This document shows positions 30,062-41,705 of a stretch of 64,000 bases of DNA, piece after piece. The number at the start of each line of letters is the position of its first letter. The first letter of the stretch is position 1. The translations under genes and the position numbers were made by a program. The stretch is from the NCBI GenBank assembly GCA_024195265.1, contig JAJLRJ010000010.1, forward strand, positions 11,632,154 through 11,696,153. Reading direction: 5' to 3'. The notes beneath the pieces were generated by a model. That model was given only the letters and a program-made list of their open reading frames with translations, had not been told where the DNA came from and made no database searches. This DNA is from Dendrophyllia cribrosa. Taxonomy: Eukaryota > Cnidaria > Anthozoa > Scleractinia > Dendrophylliidae.

Positions 30062-30711
30062 ATGTGCAAAAATGCCTTGTTTTGGAAACTTCAAAGGCTA
30101 AAGGAAGATCAAGTACGACAAGGGCACTATTACTTAGAATACCTGAAGTTCGCTAAATGTGAGCTCCCCTGTGAGTCTTGCAAACAGGAAGGATGGAAAG
30201 CAGGAGTTCCTGGAAATTTGTTTCTTGTTCCCGCGCTCAGTGACAACACAGCATCACCGCGCAGGTGCATGCAAGTGAAGCAATTGTTTGCTTCTGGGAG
30301 GCTAACATCTTCCAACACGAAGGAATTGCAGAAGGTTTGCAAGAAATTCACGAGTGATGAAAGTTTGTGCAACACCTTGCGTTTCTTGCCTTTAAAGCGC
30401 CAAAAAAGCCCGGTGATAGAAACATTCTTCGAGACATCATAAACTGGAAAGAGGAGCACGAAGTCAACGCTCTGACGGTAAAACAGTTCAACATCTACCC
30501 CAAGAAGCATGATTTAAAGGCTAGTGGAGGTAAAGAGGCACTGGTAACGCAAGTTCTACATTACGCTCGTAGTGATCTATCTCACTCACCGGAAACCCAA
30601 GTAGGCAATGAGATAATTAGTTCTAATGACTCGGATGGCTTCGTTGAACGATGCTTTAACGTGCTGTTCGTTCAAGACGCCGATGCCGAACAAGTAAACG
30701 TAGTAGCATGA
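30062..30711 (+). pseudogene. Coding remnant with SAP-like motif inside the TTA element
   Basis: Two overlapping frames appear to be one protein split by an indel near 30370-30440. The first has a Cys-rich part (CELPCESCKQEGW) and the helix TKELQKVCKKFTSDESL. The second continues AFKAPKKPGDRNILRDIINW and a SAP-like block LTVKQFNIYPKKHDLKASGG followed by KEALVTQVL. SAP motifs bind DNA in other proteins. Whether this is an element-encoded second protein or a captured host exon is unknown. Confidence 0.5.
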
Positions 30712-30930
30712 AGAAAATGCAAGTATCACATTGAAGCGTGCATAATGGATGATGAAGAGAGGAGGGGGTGGGCGGGATGGTGTACATAATTTCTGACAGA
30801 TCAGGAGGGGGGTGAGAGCTAAATATATATTTTTGGAAGGGGGGTATCCCCCAATATTTTCCTATATGAAGCTCATTATTCAGCGCCCCCCCCACCCCCC
30901 CCCCCCTGATAATTATTGCACAGTCCCTTA

Positions 30931-31261
30931 TTTTTCACATGGCTTGTTTTCTTTTGTTCGTTGAGGTGATTATATTGAATAAACACCGCCGATTACCAAC
31001 TGCATTAACAGCTGGAGGCGGCTTAGATTGTATCAGGGGAGAGCTAAGCCTTGAGAATTTCTGCTCAATATTGTAATAGTAGTGACAACTGCAAAGGTTT
31101 AGCAATATTTGATTTGGTACAATTGTTTTTTGGCCCTCCTAAATGAAACACCCGGCGTTAATTCCAATTACAGACGTTTATTTTAACTCTACATTGTATT
31201 CATGTGTAACTGATCTTTCTTTACGTGAATTAGTCCCTCGCCACAACCAACTAAGGAAAGT
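30931..31261. other. No gene recognised
   Basis: Short inverted CACCGCCGATTA / ...GGCGGCTTAG-type pairing near 30985-31025; nothing else. Confidence 0.4.
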
Positions 31262-32645
31262 TAAGACCCGTTTAAACGGTTCCAATATTTACGCAACATT
31301 TGCACACATCCCTCTACAACAACGGTTGGACGGATGTTTCGCAAATGTTGGGGGCAAAAATAAAAGGTTGCGTGGATGCCGTTCAAACCGTTACAACATT
31401 GGCCCAACAATCAGCGCAACATATTAACCTTTTCAGAACTAAGCTACTGGAGGTTTCTGAAGCAGTTTTCGCAAGCTAGGCGATCGATACAATTTTGTGA
31501 ATGCATATAAAGAGCATAAAAATATCCGCTGATTCATAGCACCGAAGGGAAGGTTTCTTATTGTAACGTCACTATTTGGCCGTTGTTTATTCAGTTAGGG
31601 AGCACACGAGCTCGATTCAGGCAAGTATTGGCTTTTTAATTGCTTTTTTCGAGCCATTTGCCACTGCAGAAGCCCCAAGACTGGCATCATGAAGCTAGAA
31701 TGGTGGATAGAGGCGAGCTTCTGAAAGAAACTAGAGGTGAGAGACGATTTCACGATGTTTTAGGTGCCGTAAGTGATCGAAACGACGCATGGCGGCCGAT
31801 GAGCGAAGTTGTCTCTCTGGCCGTTCTGTGGTTGTAAAAAATGCAATCGGTGCAAATTTTTGCCAGTAGGACTGGATGGCTCGACACTTATTAAAAATAT
31901 GTGAAATTGCAACCGGGGGAGTTCTACGCGGCCGGTATGGGTAAATTATCCAGAATACCTTACAGATTTGGCTAATCGAATGGCTGTTGCGTAGCACGCT
32001 TATGGATTCAGAAGGAAATTTTCACGAAAATACCAAGGAAAGAGATTGATTTTGTCTGTGAATGTAGACTTTTGATCTTGCAATTAATTTTTATGCAAAC
32101 AATTTGAAGACAAAGGTGCGTGTTTTTTATTGTTGTTCTAGGACATGGAAATAGGCCCTGTTGTATTTGCTACAGAAAAAAAAAAACGGTCATGTGCAGC
32201 CAAAATTGGGTGTTGTAGTCAGCTTATCGGTTGCCGAAGTTTTAAAAATTACCGGTTGGTACTATCAATGAATCATTCTGATCGTGTGTTTGGATTTGAC
32301 AAAGCTACGTATTTTTAAAGCAGCAACGGCATTTTCTGGTCACATATGGCCAGTTCGGATTTAAAGAATTAAAAAATTCATTGTAAGTAATTGCACAAAT
32401 GTGGGATGAAGTGTTCATACGGCCTCAACACGATCCAACATTTTTCAGAATAAAGGAAATATTGGAACGGTGTTGGATGAAAGTTTGGACAAACTAAATT
32501 TGTTGAAAAAGGCTTCCAACATTTGTCAACACTTCCAACAATGTTGACTTGTCCAAACGGTCCCGACATTATGTTGAACAAAATGATGGATGAATATTGG
32601 CAAAAATGTTGATGTTGGAAACATTTAAACCGGCATTTAGTGTAA
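31262..32645. repeat. Possible 1.4-kb TIR element rich in CAACATT
   Basis: The left edge CCCGTTTAAACGGTTCCAAT and the inverse of the right edge, GCCGGTTTAAATGTTTCCAA, are similar; both flanks are dense in CAACATTT/AAATGTTG words. No target duplication found. The middle (31.45-32.4 kb) has no recognised gene. Confidence 0.4.
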
Positions 32646-32847
32646 AATACGCAACACTCTTTTAAACGCCGTACTGTCCATTTCTCACATTTTTTTTCAA
32701 GAAGAGACGTAGAGACAATATTTTCGTTTTCTTTCGTTTTTTGATTAGGTATCTATGCTGCTCTTACATGACGCTGCTGTTTCTTTGAAGGTAGTGTCCA
32801 CGGAACAGTTGACTAATAGACTGCTGTTCGACGCAACTCTTTATTAA

Positions 32848-33292
32848 AGGGGCTATGTCGCGAGGATGGCGGGTGAGTACTGGGTACTAACAACTTGAAA
32901 AACGTCCGGTGGCTTTTTATCAAGTTGGCGGCGATTACTGTCGAATTCGCTGCAATCCGTTCCATCCCGTCGTATTGCGTGGAAGGATAGATCTCAAGTT
33001 TACAAATTAGTTAGAGTATTTACTTTGCTAGATTTTTGTTAAATTATTTCTGCGATTTGTTAGTCGTACCTTTGAAAAATTCGATGTCTTCCAGTAGTGG
33101 TGGAAGTTGGGGAGGAATTTAAAAGCGAAATCGATCGTGTGTTTGTTTACCTCGCGTGGTTCGACACGTGTGCAAGCGCGATAAAACTTGCCGCGATCCG
33201 GGAGGGAACAATAGAAATTTAACAAGTGTGACGTCAGGTGACGTCACATGACAGGAACTCATTGCGCAGACTCACCTTGCGACATAGCCCCT
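32848..33292. mobile_element. 445-bp TTAA-flanked MITE
   Basis: AGGGGCTATGTCGC at the left and GCGACATAGCCCCT at the right, flanked by TTAA (32844-32847, 33293-33296). Confidence 0.85.
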
Positions 33293-33299
33293 TTAAGGT

Positions 33300-34070
33300 G
33301 GCCATAACTTCGGCCATACTTTTCCTACAGCTCGTACGCATGTACAGAATACCGCTGACCTATCCGAGGGCGGGTCCTACCAACAGAACTATCATGTGCA
33401 GATGTAAGTTTATATTGAGAATTGGCCATTGTAAGAGGTTTTGTATTTAAGGAAGTTTATTAGACAAAAAATAACAAATACATCAATTTTCAACACTGAA
33501 ACAACGTCAGGATAGCAGCAAATTAAATTACAAATGGCATCATATAACATTAAGCATTGCTACAGAGATATCTATTGACTATCAACATAATTTATATTAT
33601 TACATGCACACAAATAGATAAATAACTATAAATAATGGTGTTTATGCATTGTAATTATTAAGTTCACAGGGTGTTAAGCGTAAAAAATAAATAAATTCGA
33701 TAATAGATAGCTGCATGTGCGTGCTTTAAATCGTCCAAACAATAGTCCTACACAGTCTATTGGTGCGGAGGAAATTATTGGCCAGTTACATCAAGACATT
33801 ATTCAAATGGAAAAACAAAGTGGATTTACGTACATGCACGAAGATGAACCAAACGTAAAATCGTTTTTGGAGAAAACCTTTGCTACCGAAAAAGCCAACA
33901 AAGCTTCAGGCCTGTAATCCGACCTTATAGTGAATTCGCGGTACGTCCGTAAAGTTATTTCATTTTAAAATTTTGTTCTCAAACAAAACACAAATCAATT
34001 CATAAGGATTTTGCCGCGTAACCGCGCCTCTATCGAAATATATAAAAGAAACACACCACCAGCTCAGTAT
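33300..34070. other. AT-rich stretch with one short unassigned frame
   Basis: A plus-strand frame at 33717-33917 (66 codons, ATG start not strong) reads SIGAEEIIGQLHQDIIQMEK and VKSFLEKTFATEKANK. It looks protein-like but has no recognised family. Otherwise AT-rich, no gene. Confidence 0.35.
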
Positions 34071-34630
34071 ACACCACTTTCATAATGGCGGCCGATTTAT
34101 TTATTCTTTTATATGTATGTTAATTAGCCTCACTGGCCTCGGTTTAGGTCCCGTCCACACGTATACGTTTACGTTCGTAAACGCATATATTTTTTTTATC
34201 TAAAACGCTCCCGTCCACACGAAGCCAGCCATCGTTTACGATTCGTTTTCACCTGTCCACATGTAAACGCTAAAACGATACGTAAACGCTAAAAATCTGC
34301 ATTGAGCATTCGCTAGATAACTTGAGCATGCGCCATAAACAGCTGTGACATCAGCGTTTACGAAAATATCCGTTTACGCTGTCCACACGTAAACGGGTAA
34401 ACGGCGGTTTCGAAAATATCCGTTTAGGGTGACCGTTTTCTTCGTTAACGTGTGGACGGGAGGCCTAAACGCATAAAAAAATATGTGTTTACGAACGTAA
34501 ACGTATACGTGTGGACGGGGCCTTGGAGTAAAAATTGTTTTGAATTTTACACACACCAGCGAGGTCAGAAAGGCTAATTAACATACATATAAAAGAATAA
34601 ATAAATCGGCCGCCATTATGAAAGGGGTGT
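34071..34630. mobile_element. MITE nested in a MITE (560 bp)
   Basis: The outer arms (CTTTCATAATGGCGGCCGAT, then GTATGTTAATTAGCCT) are mirrored at 34562-34625. Inside, 34150-34525 has its own arms, CCCGTCCACACGTATACGTT and inverse, with many GTAAACG words. This gives two inverted-repeat elements, one inside the other. Confidence 0.82.
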
Positions 34631-34774
34631 AAAGTTTAGCGTGTTGTCAGAACTTGTGCAGTTAAGATCACGATGCGGAGCGCCTATCAACAAGGGAATG
34701 GAAATTCCGAAGAAAGCGAAAGGCTATTAATCTAGCGAAGAAATGGAATTTTCCAAGAAGAGAAAGAGCAGATA

Positions 34775-35129
34775 GATCCTGGGTCGTATTCCAGATGAAG
34801 CTTTTGGTCGCCACGAAGCCGAGTTCAACGCTTTGATAAATGAATACGAGCAAAACGGAGATTCACACAACGAGGCTCGCATTAAAGCTGAAAATGCCTT
34901 GCTTCCTGACTATAGAAAGGAACTGAGAAAAATACTCTTAGAGTATCTACAATGGATGCGTGCTATTAAGAAAGATTCGACCTCCCGTAAAGTAATACAA
35001 ACCCAACAAGAATTAAAAGACACAGAGGGATTTGATTGGCTCGAATCGACAGAACTTGCCATCGATAAGCGAAAATTTTTACTCAATCGATTGTCTGTCA
35101 AACAAGCTCTTCCCGATGAAAAAGACTAA
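34775..35129 (+). pseudogene. Unidentified TE-like protein fragment
   Basis: Open frame of 117 codons ending TAA at 35127-35129: RIPDEAFGRHEAEFNALINE, then ARIKAENALLPDYRKELRKI, a WMRAIKKD helix and ELAIDKRKFLLNRL. The LLPxYRKELRxxL...KRKFLLNR pattern looks like proteins that accompany transposable elements in cnidarian genomes, but I cannot name the family. The N-terminus is cut by a stop just upstream. Confidence 0.4.
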
Positions 35130-35576
35130 ACCAACTCTGTCTGTTCCTTTCCGTCTAAGCGTTTTTAAAAGCTTAGAATTTAAAAAACTAATTGCAATTT
35201 AAAAATTGCATGTATAATTTATTATGTAATTGTTTGTTATCAATAAATATAGTTTGAACTTAAACAGAGTGTGAGTTTATTGTTTTAGCACGCGCATGTA
35301 ATTGGCTGCTTTATTTATTTTTCCGAGGTGCATATCTTTATGCAAATTTAGTTCAGTGTAAGTTCGTATAATTAAAAGTTTGAACTTTGAAGCTACCGGT
35401 AAAGTCATGTGATCAAAACTTAAAGTGGGTGATGGGCTGATAAACTGAAAATCGACATAGAGTCTAGCGATGTAGCGGTTATAAAAATGTTGCGGTAAAT
35501 AAGAATAAGAAGCGGTTTTTTATACTGCGCAATATTATTGATTCTAAACTTGAATGTTTCGGAACCCTCTTATTCA

Positions 35577-35937
35577 CAGCTTTGATGGTCTAGTGGTTAA
35601 GACACTGCGTTGTGGCTGCAGTAACTGACCACGAAATTCCGACATTCGCTCATTTTATAAATCGCGCTGGCTTGGCAACAAGCCAGCCCGATTAATTAAT
35701 TAATCCAAATTTTCATTTAGTACCTTTAATTTGCATGATTTACCCTATAGTTCAAGGAAGTATATAGTTTATAAGCCCCCGGCTTCTATATAGGCTTCCT
35801 TGCGATTAACACTTTAAATATTTGATTTTTAAATAATTTAGTTAGAATAGTGTATTTTATCTTTAATGTATTATAAATTTCTGTATACTGTTGTTGTATT
35901 TGGTTAATAGCAAAAATAAATGAATGAATGAATGAAT
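35577..35937 (+). mobile_element. tRNA-derived SINE with LINE-like tail and (AATG)n end
   Basis: The head has box A (TGGTCTAGTGGTTAAGACAC); the box B region is degenerate. The body ends TGTTGTATTTGGTTAATAGC, then AAATAAATGAATGAATGAATGA, the short-repeat tail seen on CR1/L2-type elements and their SINE partners. Confidence 0.65.
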
Positions 35938-36162
35938 GATAACTAGGCCTTCAAACTACACAATTCTGAATTATCGGTTTTCCTTTAAATAGGGTGTCGA
36001 TTTTGGATTTTTTCCCCATTTATAAATAGGATCAGAGTTTAAGAACCTTCGCAGCACGCACCTATTCTAAATTGACTAGAGTACAACCCCCTCCCCCCCC
36101 CCCCCTGGGGGTATTGTGGTCATTGACACACCTGAGTTTCTGTTTGTACTGTTAATTTTCAG

Positions 36163-36516
36163 ATGCTTTTCAATGGATAAAACAGCCTAACAAACCAACA
36201 ATCGTGGTAGAAGGAGTGAACAACACTGATGTACGTCTCGTATGGGAATTCCTCCTTGGTCCAGGCGAAGCTCTTGTACAAGTTGGCTTTCAAAAACAGA
36301 AACCTGGTGCGCTCATAACAACACTTGCATCAAGACTCGCCAATTCTCTGTTTATTATTTTTCCTCCAATTCGACAAGAATACGCAGCGACCCTACCAAA
36401 TACGTTGCTGTTAAGAAACGTGACTGAAAACGAGTACATTTATTCTATCGTAGTCGTTTACGTTAAGACTAACACCATTACCAACATCAGAGACCAAGTG
36501 AAGGTAGTCGTTTATG
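36163..36516 (+). CDS. Orphan Ig-like (V-type) exon
   Basis: Acceptor GTTAATTTTCAG|AT, donor TTATG|GTAAGT, phase 1-1, 354 bp. It encodes an Ig-like domain starting A-F-Q-W with EGVNNTDVRLVWEFLL, a TLPNTLLLRNVTENEYIY segment replacing the usual Cys-containing F strand, and VKVVVYG at the end. It resembles the first Ig domain of the receptor gene at 50.9 kb (same length class, same phase, same start after a split Asp codon). No partner exon was found within several kb on either side, so it is an isolated duplicate, a distant 5' exon, or a pseudo-exon. Confidence 0.7.
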
Positions 36517-36614
36517 GTAAGTAACGATGCTTTTAGATGTGATGCGTTTCTTTTAATGTGTCTCCTTTCTCTCAATACAACCAAGTCATAACACGGTTTT
36601 CTCTTGTGTTGATC

Positions 36615-36641
36615 GGGGGGGGGGGGGGGGGGGGGGGGGGG
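36615..36641. repeat. Poly(G) homopolymer, 27 bp
   Basis: Uninterrupted G run followed by further G-rich sequence. Confidence 0.95.
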
Positions 36642-36772
36642 AAAGGGGAGGGGGACATCCATATAAAAATGATGGGGATGCTCGTCATACTTTTTAGGGG
36701 TCAAAATTTGTCGATTGGTACCGCTCAGGGTTCTTAAATAACAACCTTTAGAATTATCGCGGGACCTTTTAA

Positions 36773-36988
36773 AGGGAACCTCCATTGTAATAACAAATTG
36801 ACATCAAATTGTTGGAAATAAAGTCTAACTTAGAAATTAAAAAAAAAAAGGTTGAAAATATCATTTTAGTGTACAAAAAATGGATATGAATATCGCCTAT
36901 TTTCGCTTTTAAATTTCCCGCGCGCCGCCATTTTGAATATTTATGACGTGTTACGGTTGTCCAATAGTTCTGACAATGGAGGTTCCCT
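36773..36988. mobile_element. 216-bp TTAA-flanked MITE
   Basis: AGGGAACCTCCATTGT at the left and CAATGGAGGTTCCCT (with a one-base offset) at the right, flanked by TTAA (36769-36772, 36989-36992). Confidence 0.85.
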
Positions 36989-37515
36989 TTAAAGTACTGA
37001 GCCGAGAAATATGACAGAAACTCTTTCTCAGTGAACTGATTTTTATTGTTGTTCATGTGTTGTTTTAGAATTGGTACGTTTGGGGTAAAATCAATTTGAG
37101 CCACGCCCATCAAACGAACACCCACGTCATTTTTTTATGGAAGTACCTTCCGGGGTTTTCGACCGAGGCCTGCACTCATCTTCCTGTGGTCGTAGGTTAG
37201 TGCTGACACGACAACTACTTATGCACGTGACAACATTCATGTATTTTTTAGTTTTTTAATGGGCTCACCGAGCTACAATCTTTTTTTTACTTCTTTCATA
37301 AATTTAGAGAAAACAAGACGCTGTGGGAGCGTATACTTGGGCGTCATTGTATTATAAAATGAAAAAAGTGTTAAAAAACAAAAAAAACGACATGTTTATA
37401 AACACAACTGTTGCCAATCTGCAAGAAAATTTTTTTATTTTTATTCAAATGATTGAAAGAAACATCTATAAATTTATTAATTGGAACAGTGTAAACATCA
37501 GCATTCTATAAAGTA

Positions 37516-38975
37516 CAGTGCGGCTACTGTTACCGGGGTCACCCGGACAAAGTTAACTAATCACAAAGCAGAACAAGGACAATAGATTCCAACATTTCTA
37601 ACTTCAGCCAATAAAATGTCGAGTACAGAACAATGAAATTTCAACTTGTTCACTCGTGAAGCTTATGTTGAATAAAGCTTTGGCTAGCGTTGACTTTTCA
37701 ATTTGAGTAGTTTTACATGCTACATGAATGAATGTCAAGTGTCATGAAAGTGAGCGAGAACTGATTTCAAACTCTATGAAAGCAGTGAACGCGACAGCCG
37801 TATTTTTGGGCAAATTGCGTGGCGGATTTGAATTCTCGGAAAAAAATAACAACTCAACCGCCGGTTGTTTGCAAATGTTACAAGGCACACTGCCAGCGTA
37901 GCATATATAAGCAGTTATTTTCTAACCGTTTGAAAAGGAACGGCTCCTTTATTTCAATTCTTTTTTATTGAATTGTCGTCAGAATTTTTTCCGTTGCAGA
38001 TTTTCTTTGCGGTTTGAGCACTAGATGGGTTTTTTATTTAATCTCCCAAGGCGGTCGTGACGGTTTTGAAGAAATCATTTTGGTGAAAGTATTAAAAGTC
38101 TATAGTTGTATATGCCGAAAAATAGAAATAATTATTAACCAAACCTCGAACTCTGTAAAAAAAAAATTCTAGTCCGACGGTTGAGTTTTTTTTTTTTTTG
38201 TCATGAATTCATCTCGAGGGAGTTGGATTTATTGTTTTAAATCGTCTGGAAAATATAATAACTCAACTGGCAAACCGCTGTAATATATCGATGGATTTTC
38301 CGGCAGTGAAATATATGTTGAAGAATGCGCCTTTTTTTTACGACCGATACTCTTTTTATGCAATTTTGAATTTCTCTTTTACTTAATTTTATTTTAGCTT
38401 AATCCGACTGCCGGAACCCAACGCGTGGAACTCAAAGTGCATAAAACTTAATTAACCACAGCGGCGAACAAGCCGTGTTTTCGTTGCTTTCAAATCCGTA
38501 GGTCACTTTTTAATTTGCCTCAACTATGCCCGTCGCTTTCACTGGTACATTGTACTTAACAGTTAAGAATGTCTTCTTTCGCTGGCGTCCAACCCCGCCG
38601 TTGACGCCGTAAAGAAAACTTGAATCTGTTACGACCGAAAAAATTATTTTAAATCCACCACCAGCACTTTTATTTGTGTAGACATACGGTACAGCCGTCT
38701 CTTTCATTTGAATCGCCGACATTAGCCTTCCAAATCGCGCTGTTAAAACAAGTCAAGTTCAAAAGGGATGGAATCGAAGTTAATTGAAAATCCAACGCTG
38801 TACAGGCAAAACTTGTATTGATCTGTTTTCATGGCGAACGAACAAGTTGAAATTTCATTGTTCTGTACTCGACATTTCATTGGCTAAAGTAAAAAATGTT
38901 GGAATCTATTGTTCTCGTTCTGTTATGTGATTGGTTAACTTTGTCTGGGTGACCCCGGTAACAGTAGCTGCACTG
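37516..38975. mobile_element. 1.46-kb TA-flanked element with ~140-bp TIRs
   Basis: Ends CAGTGCGGCTACTGTTACCG and inverse, flanked by TA (37514-37515, 38976-38977). Similarity of the arms extends ~140 bp (GTCGAGTACAGAACAATGAA block on both). No transposase inside: Tc1/mariner-type non-autonomous element by its TA target. Confidence 0.85.
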
Positions 38976-38977
38976 TA

Positions 38978-40990
38978 ACAGTAATTTAAACGGACTGTCA
39001 GTCTTAAAAGGTACAAGTAAAAGCAACAGCATCTCACTGCTGGCGTTAACATTTAAAGAAGGCTGTAGTTTTTGAATGAGCAACGTCTCCTTAATTTTAC
39101 AGTGAACGGTCTGTTTTTCCGGACGCTAAAATATTAAAATGCAATTAAACTGTAATTAATGTTGTGACCAGTGATTTTGATATGATCAGCAATGGCTGAT
39201 GTCCTGATGATGTATAGTCACATTTAGTGAGGGCCTTGAAATGTTCGGTTCTTCTGTCATGAAAAAGGATGAAAGGCATAAAGATTAAATAGAAAACCGA
39301 ATGCACGCGGACACTTGCAAAACGTGCTTTACGAAAAATAAGGGGGGGGGGGGGGGGGGGGCAGGGAGACCGCGAAAAACACAAAGAGGTCGAAAAGTTA
39401 AAAGGCACTACAACGTCTCAAAATAGTTTGGCCCTAGAAGGGCTTAAATCCAACATCCAGCAAGTCACTGGAGACTTTGGAATCGCATGGAGCAAAAGAC
39501 TTTGACGAGAACTTTGCTTTTTTGCACCCTAAAATTGAAAGTGTATTGTATTTTTACAACAATAAAATTGTAAAATTACACTTGTTTATAGTGTAAACCA
39601 TTACGCTAAAATTATAATGTAATATTACACATGATCTGATTAGATACTTTCGCACTATGTTAAAGTGTAAAACTGTAGGCAGTTTTTTATGGAGATTACA
39701 CGGCGGAAAGTCTATTTTTACACTTTTTATTGTAACATAATACGCAAGTTCTATACTTGCCAGCTCACACGCATTATGCGTGTGTCACACGCCTACGGAT
39801 CGAAAACATCGATCACACGCATACAGGGCAATTTCACACGCCTGACTCACAATTCCGGACTACTTGCTTATTAACCATTAACGTGAAAGATTGAATTTAA
39901 TTTCCACTCAAAATAGTCCAGTTAACAGCGCTAAATGTCGCGTTTGAGTGCCAAATAACAAGCTGAAAGGTCGAGGTAAGCGCTATCTCGACAAGTTGAG
40001 CACAGCGACATTCGGCAACCGTCGGAAATCATCGGAACATCGTCGGGAATCTTCGGAAATGTTAGGAACATCTTAGGTAATGTTCGGGCAGTCGCCGGAC
40101 TTTTCGGAAATTCGGGTAATATGGATACGAAAATCACACGCATTTGACTTCGGAAAAGTTGGCAGGTTTAAAGTTCTTGTGTACTTTTAGACCGTTAATA
40201 GAGTAAAAATATAAACTACTCAGTGTAAGGGTAGTTTTCGCTTGTAAAGTTATAGAATTAAACGCACATTCTAGAGTAATTAGTATGGTCAAATAACAAA
40301 GTATTATAACACAACAGTGTAGGAATGTTTTATGCTCCTTAATTGTGTAACAAGTCTGGTGTAAGCAAAGACAAGAGAATCGCACATTAAAAAAAATTGT
40401 TGCAAAAACTAGCCAGAAGACAAAAAGGGTATGCTTACTAATTTTGGTATTCAATATGGCGGACATATGGTGGCATAGTCTAAAGAAATGGTTAAGGCAA
40501 CATTTGTTGTCTCTAAGTAATCCGTAACATATTTTAATGATGTTTCTACTGAATAGATTTCCCAAGTTTGAAAGAAATTTCTTGGGGCAATATCAGACAT
40601 GGCATTTATAATTTTCCTCGAAGTTCCCGCTTTTTTTCGAATTATAGCCGATTCTTGTGTTCAGTGACGGTAGGGTACATTATATGTCCCCATACACCAC
40701 ATAGGGAACTTCCACTGACCACTATGACCACTGGAAACACGTTAAACAAAATGGCAGCCGGAGTGAAAAACAAACCGCTCGAAGGAGCATTTTTGCCTCA
40801 GTAATGGCTTTATCTCCTCACATCTCGCATTTCTGGAAAATACCACTTTACACATTGAAAAGGTACTTTGTTAAGGGATCTTTTTGGAGCGGGAGACGTT
40901 TGCTTTGCGAGTTTTACTGTCTTATCTTTCGGATACGATCATGGAGAACCTAATCGGAGCAACCGTTTTCTTGTAGCAGACTAAGGAACC
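38978..40990. other. No gene recognised; simple repeats
   Basis: Poly(G) of 20 bp at 39342-39361, ACACGCAT/GCGTGTG words at 39765-39850 and ATCGGAA/TTCGGAA degenerate repeats at 39990-40110. Short frames only. Confidence 0.5.
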
Positions 40991-41424
40991 ATGAAGGTAA
41001 GCCCTATTTAAGAGATATTGAGATTTTCTTTCGATTGAAATACGGTTCGAACTTGACTCTATCTATTTTGGTGATGGAGAACGTTGAGTTTCTAGCGGTA
41101 ATGCCACAAAATGCAAAATGTTTTTGTTTTCCCTTTATTTCCTTTATACTTCGCAGCCATATTTTCTCTGCATTTCCGTGCACAGCGCATGCTCGTGGCC
41201 ATTTTGGCAGCCATCTTGTATAAGATTTCTGGTTATATATATATAGTACAGGCTGAACTTGTTGTCAAAGGCAATTTATAGCCACTGATAATTATAGGCT
41301 GTCGTATGTACCACACATTTATTTTGATACAATGTAGCATTGCTTATTTTTTTAATAAAAATTAACAACCAATCTGCATGATCACCCTTTCACCTATTTC
41401 ACCTTTCCTAAGCTTGTCATTCAG

Positions 41425-41450
41425 GGTATGAGTGATAGTGATGATGAACT
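41425..41450 (+). CDS. Short host exon split by the gypsy element, left part
   Basis: Follows an acceptor (TTGTCATTCAG|GG). With a possible tiny first exon ATGAAG|GTAAGC at 40991-40996 it starts M-K-G-M-S-D-S-D-D-E and continues in the same frame at 47101 once the LTR element and one GAACT copy are removed. A 54-codon product would result. It may be part of a longer, unrecognised gene, or chance. Confidence 0.35.
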
Positions 41451-41615
41451 TGTCGAGTTTTGAAGGCAATAAATCACAGCTATGGGTTGAATACAACAAC
41501 GAAACTTTAATGCCGAGCCATCAATTCAAGCTGTACAAAGATCTCGGTTGCACGAGGCACCGCTAATCACATGACTCGCTGATCACATGATCATTGTCAC
41601 GCTTGTCACGTCACA
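41451..41615 (-). repeat. Gypsy 3' LTR (left in window)
   Basis: Begins TGTCGAGTTTTGAAGGCAAT, ends CACGTCACA; ~24 bp longer than the other LTR because of a short internal indel near 41500. Confidence 0.9.
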
Positions 41616-41705
41616 TCCTTTTCCCTTACAGAATTAGCAAGAACAACAACAAAACAAAATGCAGTACAATGAACTAAAGGCAAGTTCTAGTCAATGTTCA
41701 ACTGT

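Larger units (their letters stand above)
29304..30927. mobile_element. 1.6-kb TTA-flanked TIR element (Harbinger-like ends)
   Basis: Ends GGGACTGTGCAATAATTATC and the exact inverse, flanked by TTA on both sides (29301-29303, 30928-30930). A 3-bp TTA/TAA duplication is the PIF/Harbinger norm. G/C homopolymer runs lie near both ends. It contains divergent coding remnants that do not look like a transposase. Confidence 0.85.

Noticed and set aside
40134..40565. 143-codon minus-strand frame
   Set aside because: AT-rich, Cys/Leu/Phe-rich chance frame with no conserved motif or splice context.
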